Assembly: GCA_947626795.1 (NCBI GenBank) | Contig: CANQTH010000014.1 | Span: 1 to 45,896, forward strand | From: an uncultured Lachnospiraceae bacterium | Lineage (GTDB): Bacteria > Bacillota > Clostridia > Lachnospirales > Lachnospiraceae | Direction: 5' to 3' | DNA length: 45,896 bases | Shown: positions 1-8,065 of the stretch, piece by piece | Layout of the letters: the number at the start of each line of letters is the position of its first letter | How positions within the stretch are numbered: position 1 is the first letter of the stretch | Program-made: the position numbers and the translations under genes | Notes under the pieces: generated by a model | Database searches by the model: none | Seen by the model: only the letters and a program-made list of their open reading frames with translations | Told to the model about the DNA's origin: nothing

Positions 1-60
1 TTCGATTTTGACAAAAAAATAAAGCCAGTCAAGGCTTTTGAGATTATTCAATACAGTTAG
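1..60 (+). CDS. Possible 3' end of a truncated upstream gene
   Basis: One frame is open from the window edge to a TAG at 58-60 and encodes about 19 residues beginning FDFDKKIKPVKAFE. The other two forward frames close within the first 21 bases. The same frame continues after the stop with a Lys/Glu-rich stretch that ends at 121-123. No family can be recognised from so short a tail. It is only the most plausible end of a gene entering from the left; it could also be non-coding. Confidence 0.25.
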   Translation, partial: FDFDKKIKPVKAFEIIQYS

Positions 61-177
61 ACTGTCAAACTACCGAGGCTGAAAGAGAAGATTGCGCAGA
101 TGGAAGCCCAGATTGGGAAATAGCATTTCCGGCCTCCGTGATTCCAGGCCGAAGAAGCGATGGCAAATTTGAAATGT

Positions 178-226
178 GCCGGATTCCGTAACTGTGAGGC
201 CGAAGGCTGAACAGTTACGGACGGTT
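178..226 (+). repeat. Intergenic mosaic repeat, module C
   Basis: Contains GGATTCCGTAACTGTGAGGC followed by CGAAGGCTGAACAGTTACGG. The ends, GTAACTGT and ACAGTTAC, form an inverted repeat, and GGCCGAAGGCT lies between them. The same module recurs near 4331, 10660 and 36640 and inverted near 22610. It precedes the pyr operon and lies outside any gene. Confidence 0.75.
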
Positions 227-245
227 GACGGTTACAGGTTTGATG

Positions 246-271
246 AAAAGGAGGTTGCCCCTCCTTTTTTT
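246..271 (+). terminator. Intrinsic terminator before the pyr operon
   Basis: A 9-bp stem (AAAAGGAGG with CCTCCTTTT, loop TTGCC) is followed by a T run. It could end an upstream transcript or act as an attenuator for pyrC, whose start lies 134 bases further on. No PyrR-type anti-antiterminator was recognised. The rest of 1-404 shows no gene. Confidence 0.65.
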
Positions 272-404
272 GTATGTTAAAATATAAGATAACAGGGCTG
301 AACTGTTGCAACAGGAAAGGAACGCAGGATCTTAGGAGGTAACTGTGTGGGGCGGGCGGCGGAAGCGCGCCTGCAGGAAAATTTTTCAGAAAGGATCATA
401 AATT

Positions 405-1679
405 ATGCTGCTTTTGATTAAGAATGGGACGGTGGTCAATCCGGGAGACCAGACGGAGGTAAAGGCGGATGTTCTTGTGGAGGATGGGGTGATCAAGAAG
501 ATCGCCCCGCGCCAGTCGGTCAGGGCGGAACGCGTGATCGACGCGAAGGGCTGTTATGTCATGCCTGGCTTTATCGATATGCACGTGCATCTGCGCGACC
601 CGGGTCAGGAGTACAAGGAGACGTTGGAGACAGGCGTGAAGGCGGCGGTTCACGGCGGGTTCACGACCGTGGTCGCGATGCCGAACACGAAGCCTGTCGT
701 GGACAACGAGGACGTCGTGAATTACGTCCATCACAAGGCGCAGAATATCCGGCTGGCCAACGTGCTGCAGACCGGGGCTGTCACGAAGGGGCAGCGCGGC
801 GAGGAACTGGCGGATATCGAGAAAATGGTGGAGGCGGGCGTCCCGGCGATCAGCGAGGACGGGAAGACCGTGATGAACGCCCAGTTGTGCCGCGAGGCCA
901 TGGCGCTTGCCGTAAAATACGGCATCCCGCTCCTGGCGCACTGCGAGGACGCGAACCTGGCGGGCAACGGCGTGGTGAACGCGGATGAGGCGACGGAGAA
1001 GATGGGATGGAAGGGCATTTCCAATTCCGTGGAAGACGTGATCCTGGCGCGCGACATCATCCTGGCGAAGGAGACAGGGGCCGCGCTCCATCTGTGCCAC
1101 TGCTCCACGAAGTTTGGCGTCCGCATGGTGGAGTTCGCGAAGCAGGAGGGCATCCGGGTGACGGCGGAGGTATGCCCGCATCATTTCACACTGACGAGCA
1201 GCGACATCAAGGAGAACGACGCCAATTACAAGATGAACCCGCCGCTGCGCACGAAGGAGGACGTGGAGGCCTTGCGCGAAGGGCTGAAGTCCGGCGTGAT
1301 CGACGTGATCGCGACCGACCACGCGCCGCATACGGCGATCGAGAAGGGCGAAGGGATGAGCCGCGCGCCGTTCGGCGTCGTGGGGCTGGAGACGGCGGCC
1401 GCCATAACGATGACGGAGCTGGTGGACAAGGGCTGGCTCACGATCATGCAGATGGCGGAAAAGATGAGCTACAACCCGGCGCGGATCCTCGGCCTGGACA
1501 AAGGGGTAGTGGAAGAAGGGAAGCCGGCGGACCTGGTCGTATTCGACGCTGAGAAAGAATATACGGTCGACCCGGACAGCTTTTATTCCAAAGGACGGAA
1601 CACGCCGTTCGCGGGCAGGAAAGTCAAGGGGATGGTCATGGCGACGGTCGTAGGCGGGAAGATAGCCTACCAGGAGTAG
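405..1679 (+). CDS. pyrC: Dihydroorotase
   Basis: Cyclises N-carbamoyl-L-aspartate to dihydroorotate, the third step of de novo UMP synthesis, in the cytoplasm. The 424-residue protein has the class-I dihydroorotase layout. DMHVHLRDPG near residue 60 supplies the first metal-binding His pair (H60, H62) and a substrate Arg. PNTKPVVDN follows, then the His motifs AHCED and CPHHF, and ATDHAPHT carries the catalytic Asp near residue 305. The start is an ATG preceded by AGAAAGGATC. It is the first gene of pyrC-pyrF-pyrK-pyrD, and pyrF begins 16 bases downstream. Codon use matches the neighbours. Confidence 0.97.
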   Translation: MLLLIKNGTVVNPGDQTEVKADVLVEDGVIKKIAPRQSVRAERVIDAKGCYVMPGFIDMHVHLRDPGQEYKETLETGVKAAVHGGFTTVVAMPNTKPVVDNEDVVNYVHHKAQNIRLANVLQTGAVTKGQRGEELADIEKMVEAGVPAISEDGKTVMNAQLCREAMALAVKYGIPLLAHCEDANLAGNGVVNADEATEKMGWKGISNSVEDVILARDIILAKETGAALHLCHCSTKFGVRMVEFAKQEGIRVTAEVCPHHFTLTSSDIKENDANYKMNPPLRTKEDVEALREGLKSGVIDVIATDHAPHTAIEKGEGMSRAPFGVVGLETAAAITMTELVDKGWLTIMQMAEKMSYNPARILGLDKGVVEEGKPADLVVFDAEKEYTVDPDSFYSKGRNTPFAGRKVKGMVMATVVGGKIAYQE

Positions 1680-1695
1680 GAGAAAGGATAAGGAT

Positions 1696-2625
1696 ATGAT
1701 CGATAAGTTAGCGGCAAAGATCCAAAAGACCCATGCCCCGGTCGTCGTGGGCTTGGACCCGATGCTTGGGTACATACCGGAACACATAAGGCAGGCGGCG
1801 TACGCGGAATGCGGGGAGACGCTCGAAGGGGCCGCGGAGGCGGTCTGGCGGTTCAACAAAGAGATCGTTGACTGCGTATACGACCTGATCCCGGCGGTAA
1901 AGCCGCAGATCGCCATGTATGAGCAGTTCGGGATCCCGGGGCTTATGGCGTTTAAGAAGACCGTGGATTACTGCCATGGGAAGGGCCTGATCGTCATTGG
2001 GGACGTAAAGCGCGGGGATATCGGCTCGACGTCCGCGGCGTATGCCGCGGGGCATATCGGGACGGTGGAGGTCGGGAGCAAGTCCTACCGCCCGTTTGAC
2101 GAGGATTTCGTCACAGTCAACCCCTATCTGGGGACAGACGGCGTCAAGCCGTTCGTGGACGCCTGCAGGGAAGGGGGGAAGGGGCTGTTCATCCTGGTGA
2201 AGACGTCCAACCCCTCCAGCGGCGAGTTCCAGGACAGGCTGATCGACGGCAGGCCGCTCTATGAGCTGGTCGGGGAAAAAGTGGCGGAGTGGGGCCGGGA
2301 CTGCATGGGAGGCTCCTACAGCCGCGTGGGCGCGGTCGTCGGGGCGACTTACCCCGAGGTGGGGAAAGCCCTGCGCAAGATCATGCCCAAGAGCTTTATC
2401 CTCGTGCCTGGATACGGCGCGCAGGGCGGAAAAGGGAAAGACCTCGCGCATTTCTTCAACGAGGACGGCCTGGGGGCGATCGTCAATTCTTCCCGGGGGA
2501 TCATCGCGGCGTACAAGCAGGAGGAGTATGCTTCTTTCGGGGAAAGGCATTTCGGGGAAGCGTCCCGGGCCGCCGTGGAAGCAATGGTGAAGGATATCAA
2601 CGGGGCATTGCAGGCCGCGAAGTAA
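1696..2625 (+). CDS. pyrF: Orotidine-5'-phosphate decarboxylase, long form
   Basis: Decarboxylates OMP to UMP, the last step of de novo pyrimidine synthesis. At 309 residues it belongs to the longer PyrF subfamily rather than the roughly 230-residue classical form. The active-site signature GDVKRGDIGSTSAAYA at residues 102-117 gives the Asp-Lys-Asp set (D103, K105, D108). GLDP near residue 19 is the N-terminal substrate motif, and a phosphate-binding VPGYGAQGG motif lies near residue 240. A good ribosome site (AGAAAGGATAAGG) precedes the ATG. It sits between pyrC and pyrK and is probably co-transcribed. Confidence 0.96.
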   Translation: MIDKLAAKIQKTHAPVVVGLDPMLGYIPEHIRQAAYAECGETLEGAAEAVWRFNKEIVDCVYDLIPAVKPQIAMYEQFGIPGLMAFKKTVDYCHGKGLIVIGDVKRGDIGSTSAAYAAGHIGTVEVGSKSYRPFDEDFVTVNPYLGTDGVKPFVDACREGGKGLFILVKTSNPSSGEFQDRLIDGRPLYELVGEKVAEWGRDCMGGSYSRVGAVVGATYPEVGKALRKIMPKSFILVPGYGAQGGKGKDLAHFFNEDGLGAIVNSSRGIIAAYKQEEYASFGERHFGEASRAAVEAMVKDINGALQAAK

Positions 2626-2653
2626 CGCGGCAGGCGCATTGAAGGAGAAGCGT

Positions 2654-3421
2654 ATGGCGGAAAAATTTAAGGAACAGGCGGTTGTGATCTGGCAGGAAGC
2701 GATTTCCTACGGGGTGTTCAGCCTGTGGCTGAAGACGGACCGGATCGCGTCTGGCGCAAAGCCGGGGCAGTTTTTGTCCGTCTATTGCCGGGATGGGAGC
2801 AGGCTGCTCCCGCGCCCGATCAGCATTTGCGAGATCGACAGGCACGACATGGCCGTCCGCCTGGCGTACCGCGTGGTCGGGAAAGGGACGGAAGAGCTGT
2901 CGCATCTGCAAAGGGGGGACAGCCTGGAAGTCGTGGGGCCGTTGGGGAACGGGTTCCCGCTCAAGGAAAAGAAGGCGTTTTTGATCGGCGGCGGGATCGG
3001 GATCCCTCCCCTGCTGCAGTTGGCGAAAGAGCTGCAGTGCGAGAAGCGGATCGTCCTGGGATACCGTGATTCCGTATTTTTGAAGGAGGCCTTTGAAAAA
3101 TACGGGGAAGTGTACGTGGCGACGGAGGACGGGAGCGAAGGGACGGAAGGCACCGTGCTGGACGCGATCCGGGCAAACGGGCTGGACGCGGAGATCGTCT
3201 ATGCCTGCGGCCCGACCGCCATGCTGCGCGCCGTGAAGGAATACGCGCGGGAGCGGAAGATGGAATGCTGGGTGTCGCTGGAAGAGCGGATGGCCTGCGG
3301 TATCGGGGCCTGCTTAGGCTGCGTGTGCAGGTCGAAGGAAAAGGACAGGCATACGAACGTGCGCAATAAGCGCATTTGCAAGGAAGGCCCGGTATTCCGT
3401 GCGGAGGAGGTGGAGTTTTAG
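2654..3421 (+). CDS. pyrK: Dihydroorotate dehydrogenase electron-transfer subunit
   Basis: This FAD/[2Fe-2S] partner of PyrDB carries electrons from dihydroorotate to NAD+. RPIS at residues 54-57 is the FAD-binding motif of ferredoxin-reductase-like proteins, and the Gly-rich IGGGIGIPPL at 111-120 contacts nucleotide. C215, C220, C223 and C242 are in the spacing expected for the [2Fe-2S] cluster. I chose the ATG at 2654 because AAGGAG lies 6 bases upstream; an in-frame TTG at 2639 would add five residues but has no ribosome site. The stop codon abuts the pyrD ATG, so translation is probably coupled. The length, 255 residues, is normal. Confidence 0.95.
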   Translation: MAEKFKEQAVVIWQEAISYGVFSLWLKTDRIASGAKPGQFLSVYCRDGSRLLPRPISICEIDRHDMAVRLAYRVVGKGTEELSHLQRGDSLEVVGPLGNGFPLKEKKAFLIGGGIGIPPLLQLAKELQCEKRIVLGYRDSVFLKEAFEKYGEVYVATEDGSEGTEGTVLDAIRANGLDAEIVYACGPTAMLRAVKEYARERKMECWVSLEERMACGIGACLGCVCRSKEKDRHTNVRNKRICKEGPVFRAEEVEF

Positions 3422-4321
3422 ATGGATATGAGGGTGGAAGTAGCGGGCGTTACGCTGAAAAACCCCGTCATGACGGCGTCTGGGACGTTTGGCTCGGGGG
3501 AAGAATTTGCGGAGTTCGTGGATCTTAACAAGCTGGGGGCCGTCGTGACGAAGGGCGTCGCGAATGTCCCGTGGGAGGGCAACCCGACCCCGCGCATCGC
3601 GGAGACGCACGGGGGGATGCTCAACGCCGTGGGGCTGCAGAACCCGGGCGTCGATGTGTTTATCGAGCGCGATATCCCGTTTTTGGCAAAATATGACACG
3701 AAGGTCGTCGTGAACGTATGCGGGAGATCCGTGCGGGATTACTGCGAGGTGGCGGAGCGGCTGTCGGATCAGGACGTGCATATGCTGGAGATCAACATTT
3801 CCTGCCCCAATGTGAAAGAGGGCGGCATCGCGTTCGGCCAGGATCCGAGGGCGGTGGAGGAGATCACGCGCGAGGTGAAAAAATACGCGAGGCAGCCGAT
3901 AGTCATGAAGCTAAGCCCGAATGTCACGGACATCACGGAGATGGCGAAGGCGGCGGAGGCGGGCGGCGCGGACGCGGTTTCTTTGATCAACACGCTCACG
4001 GGCATGAAGATCGACGTCCATCGCAGGACGTTCGCGCTTGCGAATCAGACCGGGGGGCTGTCCGGCCCCGCCATCCATCCGGTGGCCGTCCGCATGGTAT
4101 ACCAGGCCGCCCACGCCGTGCAGATCCCGGTGATCGGGATGGGCGGGATCGCGTCGGCGGAGGACGCGGTCGAGATGATCCTGGCGGGCGCGACGGCGGT
4201 GGCGGTCGGGACGGCGAATTTCAACAATCCCACGGCGACGATGGAGATCGTGGACGGCATCCGGGACTATATGAAAACGTACGGCGTAGCGGATATAAAA
4301 GAGCTGATCGGGGCAGTATAA
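3422..4321 (+). CDS. pyrD: Dihydroorotate dehydrogenase B, catalytic subunit
   Basis: FMN-dependent oxidation of dihydroorotate to orotate with PyrK as partner, giving an NAD+-linked cytoplasmic enzyme suited to anaerobes. The 299-residue protein has the class-1B pattern. NPVMTASGTFG is near the N-terminus, and EINISCPN carries the catalytic Cys (C128) in place of the Ser of class-2 enzymes. GMGGI and AVGTANF form the C-terminal FMN phosphate site. It starts on the base after the pyrK stop; the GGAGGTGGAG at the end of pyrK can serve as ribosome site. pyrE does not follow, unlike many clostridial pyr operons. Confidence 0.96.
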   Translation: MDMRVEVAGVTLKNPVMTASGTFGSGEEFAEFVDLNKLGAVVTKGVANVPWEGNPTPRIAETHGGMLNAVGLQNPGVDVFIERDIPFLAKYDTKVVVNVCGRSVRDYCEVAERLSDQDVHMLEINISCPNVKEGGIAFGQDPRAVEEITREVKKYARQPIVMKLSPNVTDITEMAKAAEAGGADAVSLINTLTGMKIDVHRRTFALANQTGGLSGPAIHPVAVRMVYQAAHAVQIPVIGMGGIASAEDAVEMILAGATAVAVGTANFNNPTATMEIVDGIRDYMKTYGVADIKELIGAV

Positions 4322-4330
4322 GGATATATG

Positions 4331-4375
4331 GGAAGATTCCGTAACTGTGAAGACGAAGGCTGAGCTGTTATGGGA
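4331..4375 (+). repeat. Mosaic repeat, module C, at the pyrD-glycosyltransferase junction
   Basis: A diverged copy of the module seen at 178: GATTCCGTAACTGTGAAGAC followed by GAAGGCTGAGCTGTTATGG. It fills most of the gap after pyrD and happens to be open in the frame of the next gene, giving a false 14-residue N-terminal extension. Confidence 0.7.
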
Positions 4376-4388
4376 AAAGGAGAATGAG

Positions 4389-5405
4389 ATGAAATTATTA
4401 TCAGTGGCGATCCCGAGCTATAATTCGCAGGATTACCTGGAACGCTGCGTGGAGTCCCTGCTCCCTGGCGGGGAGGACGTGGAGATCCTCATCATCGACG
4501 ACGGGTCGACGGACCGCACGGCGGAGATCGCGGATGCCTACGCGGAAAAATATCCTTCCATGGTGACGGCAATCCACCAGGAGAACGGCGGGCATGGAGA
4601 GGCTGTGAATACGGGCGTGCGCAATGCTTCCGGCCTGTATTTTAAGGTGGTGGACAGCGACGACTGGGTAGACGGGGCGGCATATCAGCAGATTTTGTCC
4701 AAGCTCCGGGAATTGTCGGGCGGCAACCAGGCCCTGGACATGATGGTGAGCAATTTCGTTTACGAGAAGGAAGGGGCGAAGCACAAAAAGGTGATGAAAT
4801 ATGCCGGGATCTTGCCGGAAGGCCGGATCTTCGGCTGGAACGAGGCGGGGCATTTCCGGAAGGGGCGGTACATCCTGATGCACTCCGTGATCTACCGCAC
4901 CCAATTGCTGCGGGAATGCGGGCTGGAATTGCCGAAGCACACGTTTTACGTGGACAATATCTTCGTCTATGTGCCGCTGCCCTATGTGAAGAATATGTAT
5001 TACCTGGACGTGGATTTCTATCGGTATTACATCGGGCGGGAGGATCAGTCCGTCAATGAGAAGGTCATGATCCGGCGCATCGACCAGCAGATCAAGGTCA
5101 ACAAGCTCATGGTGGAGGCCGTGGATCTTTGGAAGCTTTCCAACCGCAAGCTGCAAAAATATATGTTCAATTACCTGGAGATCATTACCGTCATTTCCAC
5201 GATCATGCTGATCCGCTCCGGCACGCAGGAGAACCTGGAGAAAAAGAGAGAGCTGTGGAAGTATCTGAAAGAATATGACATCCGCCTGTTCTGGCGCCTG
5301 CGGCGCGGGATCATGGGGCAGGTGATGAACCTGCCGGGCAGGAGCGGCAGGAAGATCTCGGTCGCGGCGTATAAGATCTCGCAGAAAGTCGTGGGGTTCA
5401 ATTAA
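4389..5405 (+). CDS. Family 2 glycosyltransferase
   Basis: Transfers a sugar from a nucleotide-sugar donor; the acceptor is unknown. The 338-residue protein opens with the GT-A fold signature SVAIPSYNSQDYLERCV, then LIIDDGSTDRT, the NGGHGEAVNTG motif and the metal-binding DSDDWVDG near residue 95. The C-terminal 200 residues lack an obvious membrane segment, so it is probably cytoplasmic or peripheral. I start it at the ATG at 4389 behind AAAAGGAGAATGAG. The earlier in-frame ATG at 4347 lies in repeat sequence. It follows the pyr operon and may share its transcript, but its function looks unrelated (surface polysaccharide or teichoic-acid work is a guess). Confidence 0.85.
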   Translation: MKLLSVAIPSYNSQDYLERCVESLLPGGEDVEILIIDDGSTDRTAEIADAYAEKYPSMVTAIHQENGGHGEAVNTGVRNASGLYFKVVDSDDWVDGAAYQQILSKLRELSGGNQALDMMVSNFVYEKEGAKHKKVMKYAGILPEGRIFGWNEAGHFRKGRYILMHSVIYRTQLLRECGLELPKHTFYVDNIFVYVPLPYVKNMYYLDVDFYRYYIGREDQSVNEKVMIRRIDQQIKVNKLMVEAVDLWKLSNRKLQKYMFNYLEIITVISTIMLIRSGTQENLEKKRELWKYLKEYDIRLFWRLRRGIMGQVMNLPGRSGRKISVAAYKISQKVVGFN

Positions 5406-5460
5406 GCCCGAGCGGCCGGGGGAAGTACAAAACGCATGGCGGAAAGCATTTAAAAATTCC

Positions 5461-5489
5461 TTGACAGGAAGCCGGGCATCCGCTATAAT
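5461..5489 (+). promoter_or_regulatory. Consensus sigma-A promoter of the thi operon
   Basis: TTGACA at 5461-5466 and TATAAT at 5484-5489 with a 17-base spacer: a perfect consensus match. Transcription would begin near 5496, only about 20 bases before the hairpin at 5516. Confidence 0.85.
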
Positions 5490-5515
5490 ACGATTCAGAG
5501 TGCGGCGGCAAGATG

Positions 5516-5560
5516 CACGAAGGGGTACACCACCACGGGTGTAGTTCCTTCGTGTTTTTT
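5516..5560 (+). terminator. Intrinsic terminator in the thiS leader
   Basis: CACGAAGG (5516-5523) pairs with CCTTCGTG (5547-5554). An inner TACACC/GGTGTA stem has loop ACCAC, and TTTTTT follows. It sits between a perfect promoter and thiS, so full thi expression needs read-through or antitermination. No TPP riboswitch core was seen. Confidence 0.75.
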
Positions 5561-5637
5561 CTTGTCAGGGATCGCGCTGCGGCGGATCAAAAAGCAGCCG
5601 CGGGCGGCGCACGGAAAAAAGAGATCAGGAGGAAGAC

Positions 5638-5832
5638 ATGACGGTCAACGGCGTAAAAAAAGAAGCTGCTGGGGGTGTTTCCCTGGCGGAATTGTTGAAG
5701 CAGGAAGGATTTGAGGCGGGCAGGGTCGCCGTGGAGCTAAACGGGGAGATCGTCCCGAAGGCATTGTACGGGGAGACGTTCCTTAGCGAAACGGACAAGC
5801 TGGAAGTCGTAAGCTTTGTGGGCGGCGGCTGA
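5638..5832 (+). CDS. thiS: Sulfur carrier protein ThiS
   Basis: This small ubiquitin-fold protein carries sulfur as a C-terminal thiocarboxylate for thiazole synthesis. It is 64 residues long, typical of the family. It starts MTVNGVKKE and ends VVSFVGGG, with the Gly-Gly tail needed for adenylation and thiocarboxylate formation. ATCAGGAGGAAGAC is the ribosome site. It is the first gene of thiS-thiG-thiH-thiE. The activating enzyme ThiF is not in the window and must be supplied elsewhere. Confidence 0.93.
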   Translation: MTVNGVKKEAAGGVSLAELLKQEGFEAGRVAVELNGEIVPKALYGETFLSETDKLEVVSFVGGG

Positions 5833-5875
5833 TCGGCGATCGGCGGCGGGGCAAGGCGAGAAACTGCAGGGGGAG

Positions 5876-6052
5876 ACGCGGGAAGCAGGCGTTTTCCTTA
5901 AACGGAAGGAAGCAAAGGGGACGCGGGAAGCAGGCGTTTCCTTAAACGGAAGGAAGCAAAGGGGACGCGGGAAGCAGGCGTTTCCCTAAACGGAAGGAAG
6001 CAAAGGAGACGCGGGAAGCAGGCGTTTCCTTTGAGCGAAAGGATAGGAGGAC
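5876..6052 (+). repeat. 44-45 bp tandem repeat between thiS and thiG
   Basis: Four head-to-tail units start at 5876, 5921, 5965 and 6009, each beginning ACGCGGGAAGCAGGCGTTT. The first three contain TTCCTTAAACGGAAGGAA or a one-base variant, a hairpin with stem TTCCTT/AAGGAA. The fourth diverges after GCGTTTCC into the thiG ribosome site. The array replaces what would be a short spacer inside the operon. Confidence 0.9.
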
Positions 6053-6055
6053 AAG

Positions 6056-6856
6056 ATGGGAGAGGAAAAGGCAAAGGATGAAAATCAGAAAAAGGATGTC
6101 TGGACGTTAGGCGGGCGGGAATTTCATTCAAGGTTTATTTTAGGATCGGGGAAATACAACGTGGAATTGGTCAAGGCTGCCGTGGAGCAGGCCGGGGCGG
6201 AGATCATCACGCTGGCGGTGCGCCGCGCAAATTCCAGCGGGGAGGGGAACATCCTGGATTTTATCCCGGAAGGCGTCACCCTCCTGCCCAATACGTCCGG
6301 CGCGCGGAATGCCGAGGAGGCCGTGCGGATCGCGGGGCTTTCGAGGGAATTGGGCTGCGGGGATTTTGTCAAGGTCGAGATCATGCGGGATTCCAAGTAT
6401 TTGCTGCCGGACAACCAGGAGACGGTAAGGGCGACGGAGATCCTGGTAAAAGAAGGTTTTTTTGTGCTTCCTTATATGTACCCGGACTTAAATACGGCGC
6501 GTGACTTAGCCGGCGCGGGCGCGTCCGCAGTCATGCCGCTCGCGGCGCCGATCGGCTCGAACAAAGGGCTTGCCACAAAAGAATTTATCCAGATACTCAT
6601 TGACGAGATCGACCTGCCGATCATCGTGGACGCAGGGATCGGAAGGCCGTCCCAGGCCTGCGAGGTGATGGAGATGGGCGCGGCCGCCGTCATGGCGAAT
6701 ACGGCGATCGCGACAGCAGGGGATATCCCGCAGATGGCGTCTGCGTTTAAGAAGGCGATCGAGGCAGGGCGGGAAGCGTACCTCTCGGGGCTTGGGCGCG
6801 TCCGGGAACGCGGCGGGGAAGCGTCTTCCCCGATGACCGGATTTTTGCGGGATTAA
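6056..6856 (+). CDS. thiG: Thiazole synthase
   Basis: Condenses 1-deoxyxylulose-5-phosphate, dehydroglycine and ThiS thiocarboxylate into the thiazole phosphate of thiamine. The 266-residue TIM-barrel protein has [12 protein letters not shown] near residue 24 and the Schiff-base lysine K106 in GDFVKVEIM. Phosphate-binding motifs near the C-terminus are PIIVDAGIG and MANTAIA. The first 14 residues are a charged extension ([14 protein letters not shown]) not needed for the fold. GGATAGGAGG lies 5 bases before the ATG, inside the last unit of the tandem repeat. Confidence 0.96.
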   Translation: MGEEKAKDENQKKDVWTLGGREFHSRFILGSGKYNVELVKAAVEQAGAEIITLAVRRANSSGEGNILDFIPEGVTLLPNTSGARNAEEAVRIAGLSRELGCGDFVKVEIMRDSKYLLPDNQETVRATEILVKEGFFVLPYMYPDLNTARDLAGAGASAVMPLAAPIGSNKGLATKEFIQILIDEIDLPIIVDAGIGRPSQACEVMEMGAAAVMANTAIATAGDIPQMASAFKKAIEAGREAYLSGLGRVRERGGEASSPMTGFLRD

Positions 6857-6877
6857 CAGAAGGGAAGGGAAAAGACG

Positions 6878-8065
6878 ATGGAACAGGGAAAAAGAGCCGG
6901 ACATATGGAATATATGGAGGGCATGGAACAGATCGAGTCCGATCTCTTGGACAAGGTGATAAGCGCGCGGAAAGGTTATGACCCGGAAGCGTATACGGCG
7001 CGGGATGTGCGAAAAGCGCTGGACGCAGACAACCGGACAGCGGAGGATTTCGCGGCGCTGCTGTCCCCGGCGGCGGAGCCGTTTTTGGAGGAGATGGCGG
7101 CGAAGGCGAAGGAGGAGACGGGAAAGCATTTCGGCAATTCCGTTTACTTGTTCACGCCGATCTACATTTCCAATTATTGCGAGAATTACTGCGTGTACTG
7201 CGGGTTCAACTGCCACAATCGGATCCATCGGATGAAGCTGGACCGGGACGGGATGGAAAAGGAGATGTCCGCGATCGCGAAGACCGGGTTAGAGGAGATC
7301 TTGATCCTGACGGGGGAGAGCCGCGCGCAGTCGGACGTGAAGTACATCGGGGAAGCCTGCAAGATCGCCCGGAAGTATTTCCGCATGGTGGGGATCGAAG
7401 TGTATCCGATGAACAGCGACGAGTACGCGTACCTGCAGAAATGCGGCGCGGATTATGTAACGGTGTTCCAGGAAACGTATGACCCGGACAAATACGAGAC
7501 GCTCCATCTGGCGGGCCATAAGCGCGTGTTCCCTTACCGTTTCCACGCGCAGGAGCGTGCGCTGATGGGCGGGATGCGCGGCGTGGCGTTCGCGGCCCTG
7601 TTGGGTCTGGCGGATTTCCGGAAAGACGCGTTTGCGACTGGGCTCCACGCGTATTATATCCAGCGGAAATACCCGTATGCGGAGATCTCGTTCTCCTGCC
7701 CGCGCCTGCGCCCGATCAATACCTTGTCGGAAGACGGGAAAGAGATCGTTTCGGTGACGGGAGATGGGGAAGTGAGCGAGCGGCAGTTGTTCCAGGTCAT
7801 GTGCGCGTACCGCCTGTTCCTGCCGTTTGCCGGGATGACGATCTCGACGCGGGAGCGTGAGGGCTTCCGCAACCACGTCATCGGCGTGGCGGCCACGAAG
7901 ATTTCCGCCGGGGTCAGCACGGGGATCGGCAGCCATTCCGAGGAAATGGCGGAGCAGGGGGACAACCAGTTTGAGATCGCCGACAACCGGAATGTTGACG
8001 AAGTGTTCGCGGCAATCAAGGAGCGGGGCCTGCAGCCCGTGATGAACGATTATGTCTACGTTTAA
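6878..8065 (+). CDS. thiH: 2-iminoacetate synthase (radical SAM)
   Basis: Cleaves tyrosine by radical SAM chemistry to give dehydroglycine for ThiG. The 395-residue protein has the CxxxCxxC cluster motif in YCENYCVYCGF (C101, C105, C108). ILILTGESR carries the GE motif that contacts SAM amino groups, and a conserved C-terminal segment is present. This anaerobic-type enzyme, rather than glycine oxidase ThiO, fits a strict anaerobe. The chosen ATG has AAGGGAAGGGAAAAG upstream; a start at 6905 would trim nine weakly conserved residues. The 3' end overlaps thiE by 14 bases. Confidence 0.95.
   Translation: MEQGKRAGHMEYMEGMEQIESDLLDKVISARKGYDPEAYTARDVRKALDADNRTAEDFAALLSPAAEPFLEEMAAKAKEETGKHFGNSVYLFTPIYISNYCENYCVYCGFNCHNRIHRMKLDRDGMEKEMSAIAKTGLEEILILTGESRAQSDVKYIGEACKIARKYFRMVGIEVYPMNSDEYAYLQKCGADYVTVFQETYDPDKYETLHLAGHKRVFPYRFHAQERALMGGMRGVAFAALLGLADFRKDAFATGLHAYYIQRKYPYAEISFSCPRLRPINTLSEDGKEIVSVTGDGEVSERQLFQVMCAYRLFLPFAGMTISTREREGFRNHVIGVAATKISAGVSTGIGSHSEEMAEQGDNQFEIADNRNVDEVFAAIKERGLQPVMNDYVYV

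Noticed and set aside
396-1916. A 506-codon open frame on the minus strand across pyrC and the start of pyrF
   Set aside because: It is a shadow of the GC-rich coding frame on the other strand, Arg/His-rich, with no ribosome site or domain. Similar shadows occur opposite thiE, transketolase, the UvrA-like gene and ilvD.
2639-2653. TTG start for pyrK
   Set aside because: The ATG at 2654 has AAGGAG at good spacing, while the TTG has none and adds five residues that include the ribosome site itself.
5400-5637. TPP riboswitch upstream of thiS
   Set aside because: The conserved CUGAGA and ACCUGAUCUGG core segments could not be found; only a promoter and a terminator hairpin are visible.
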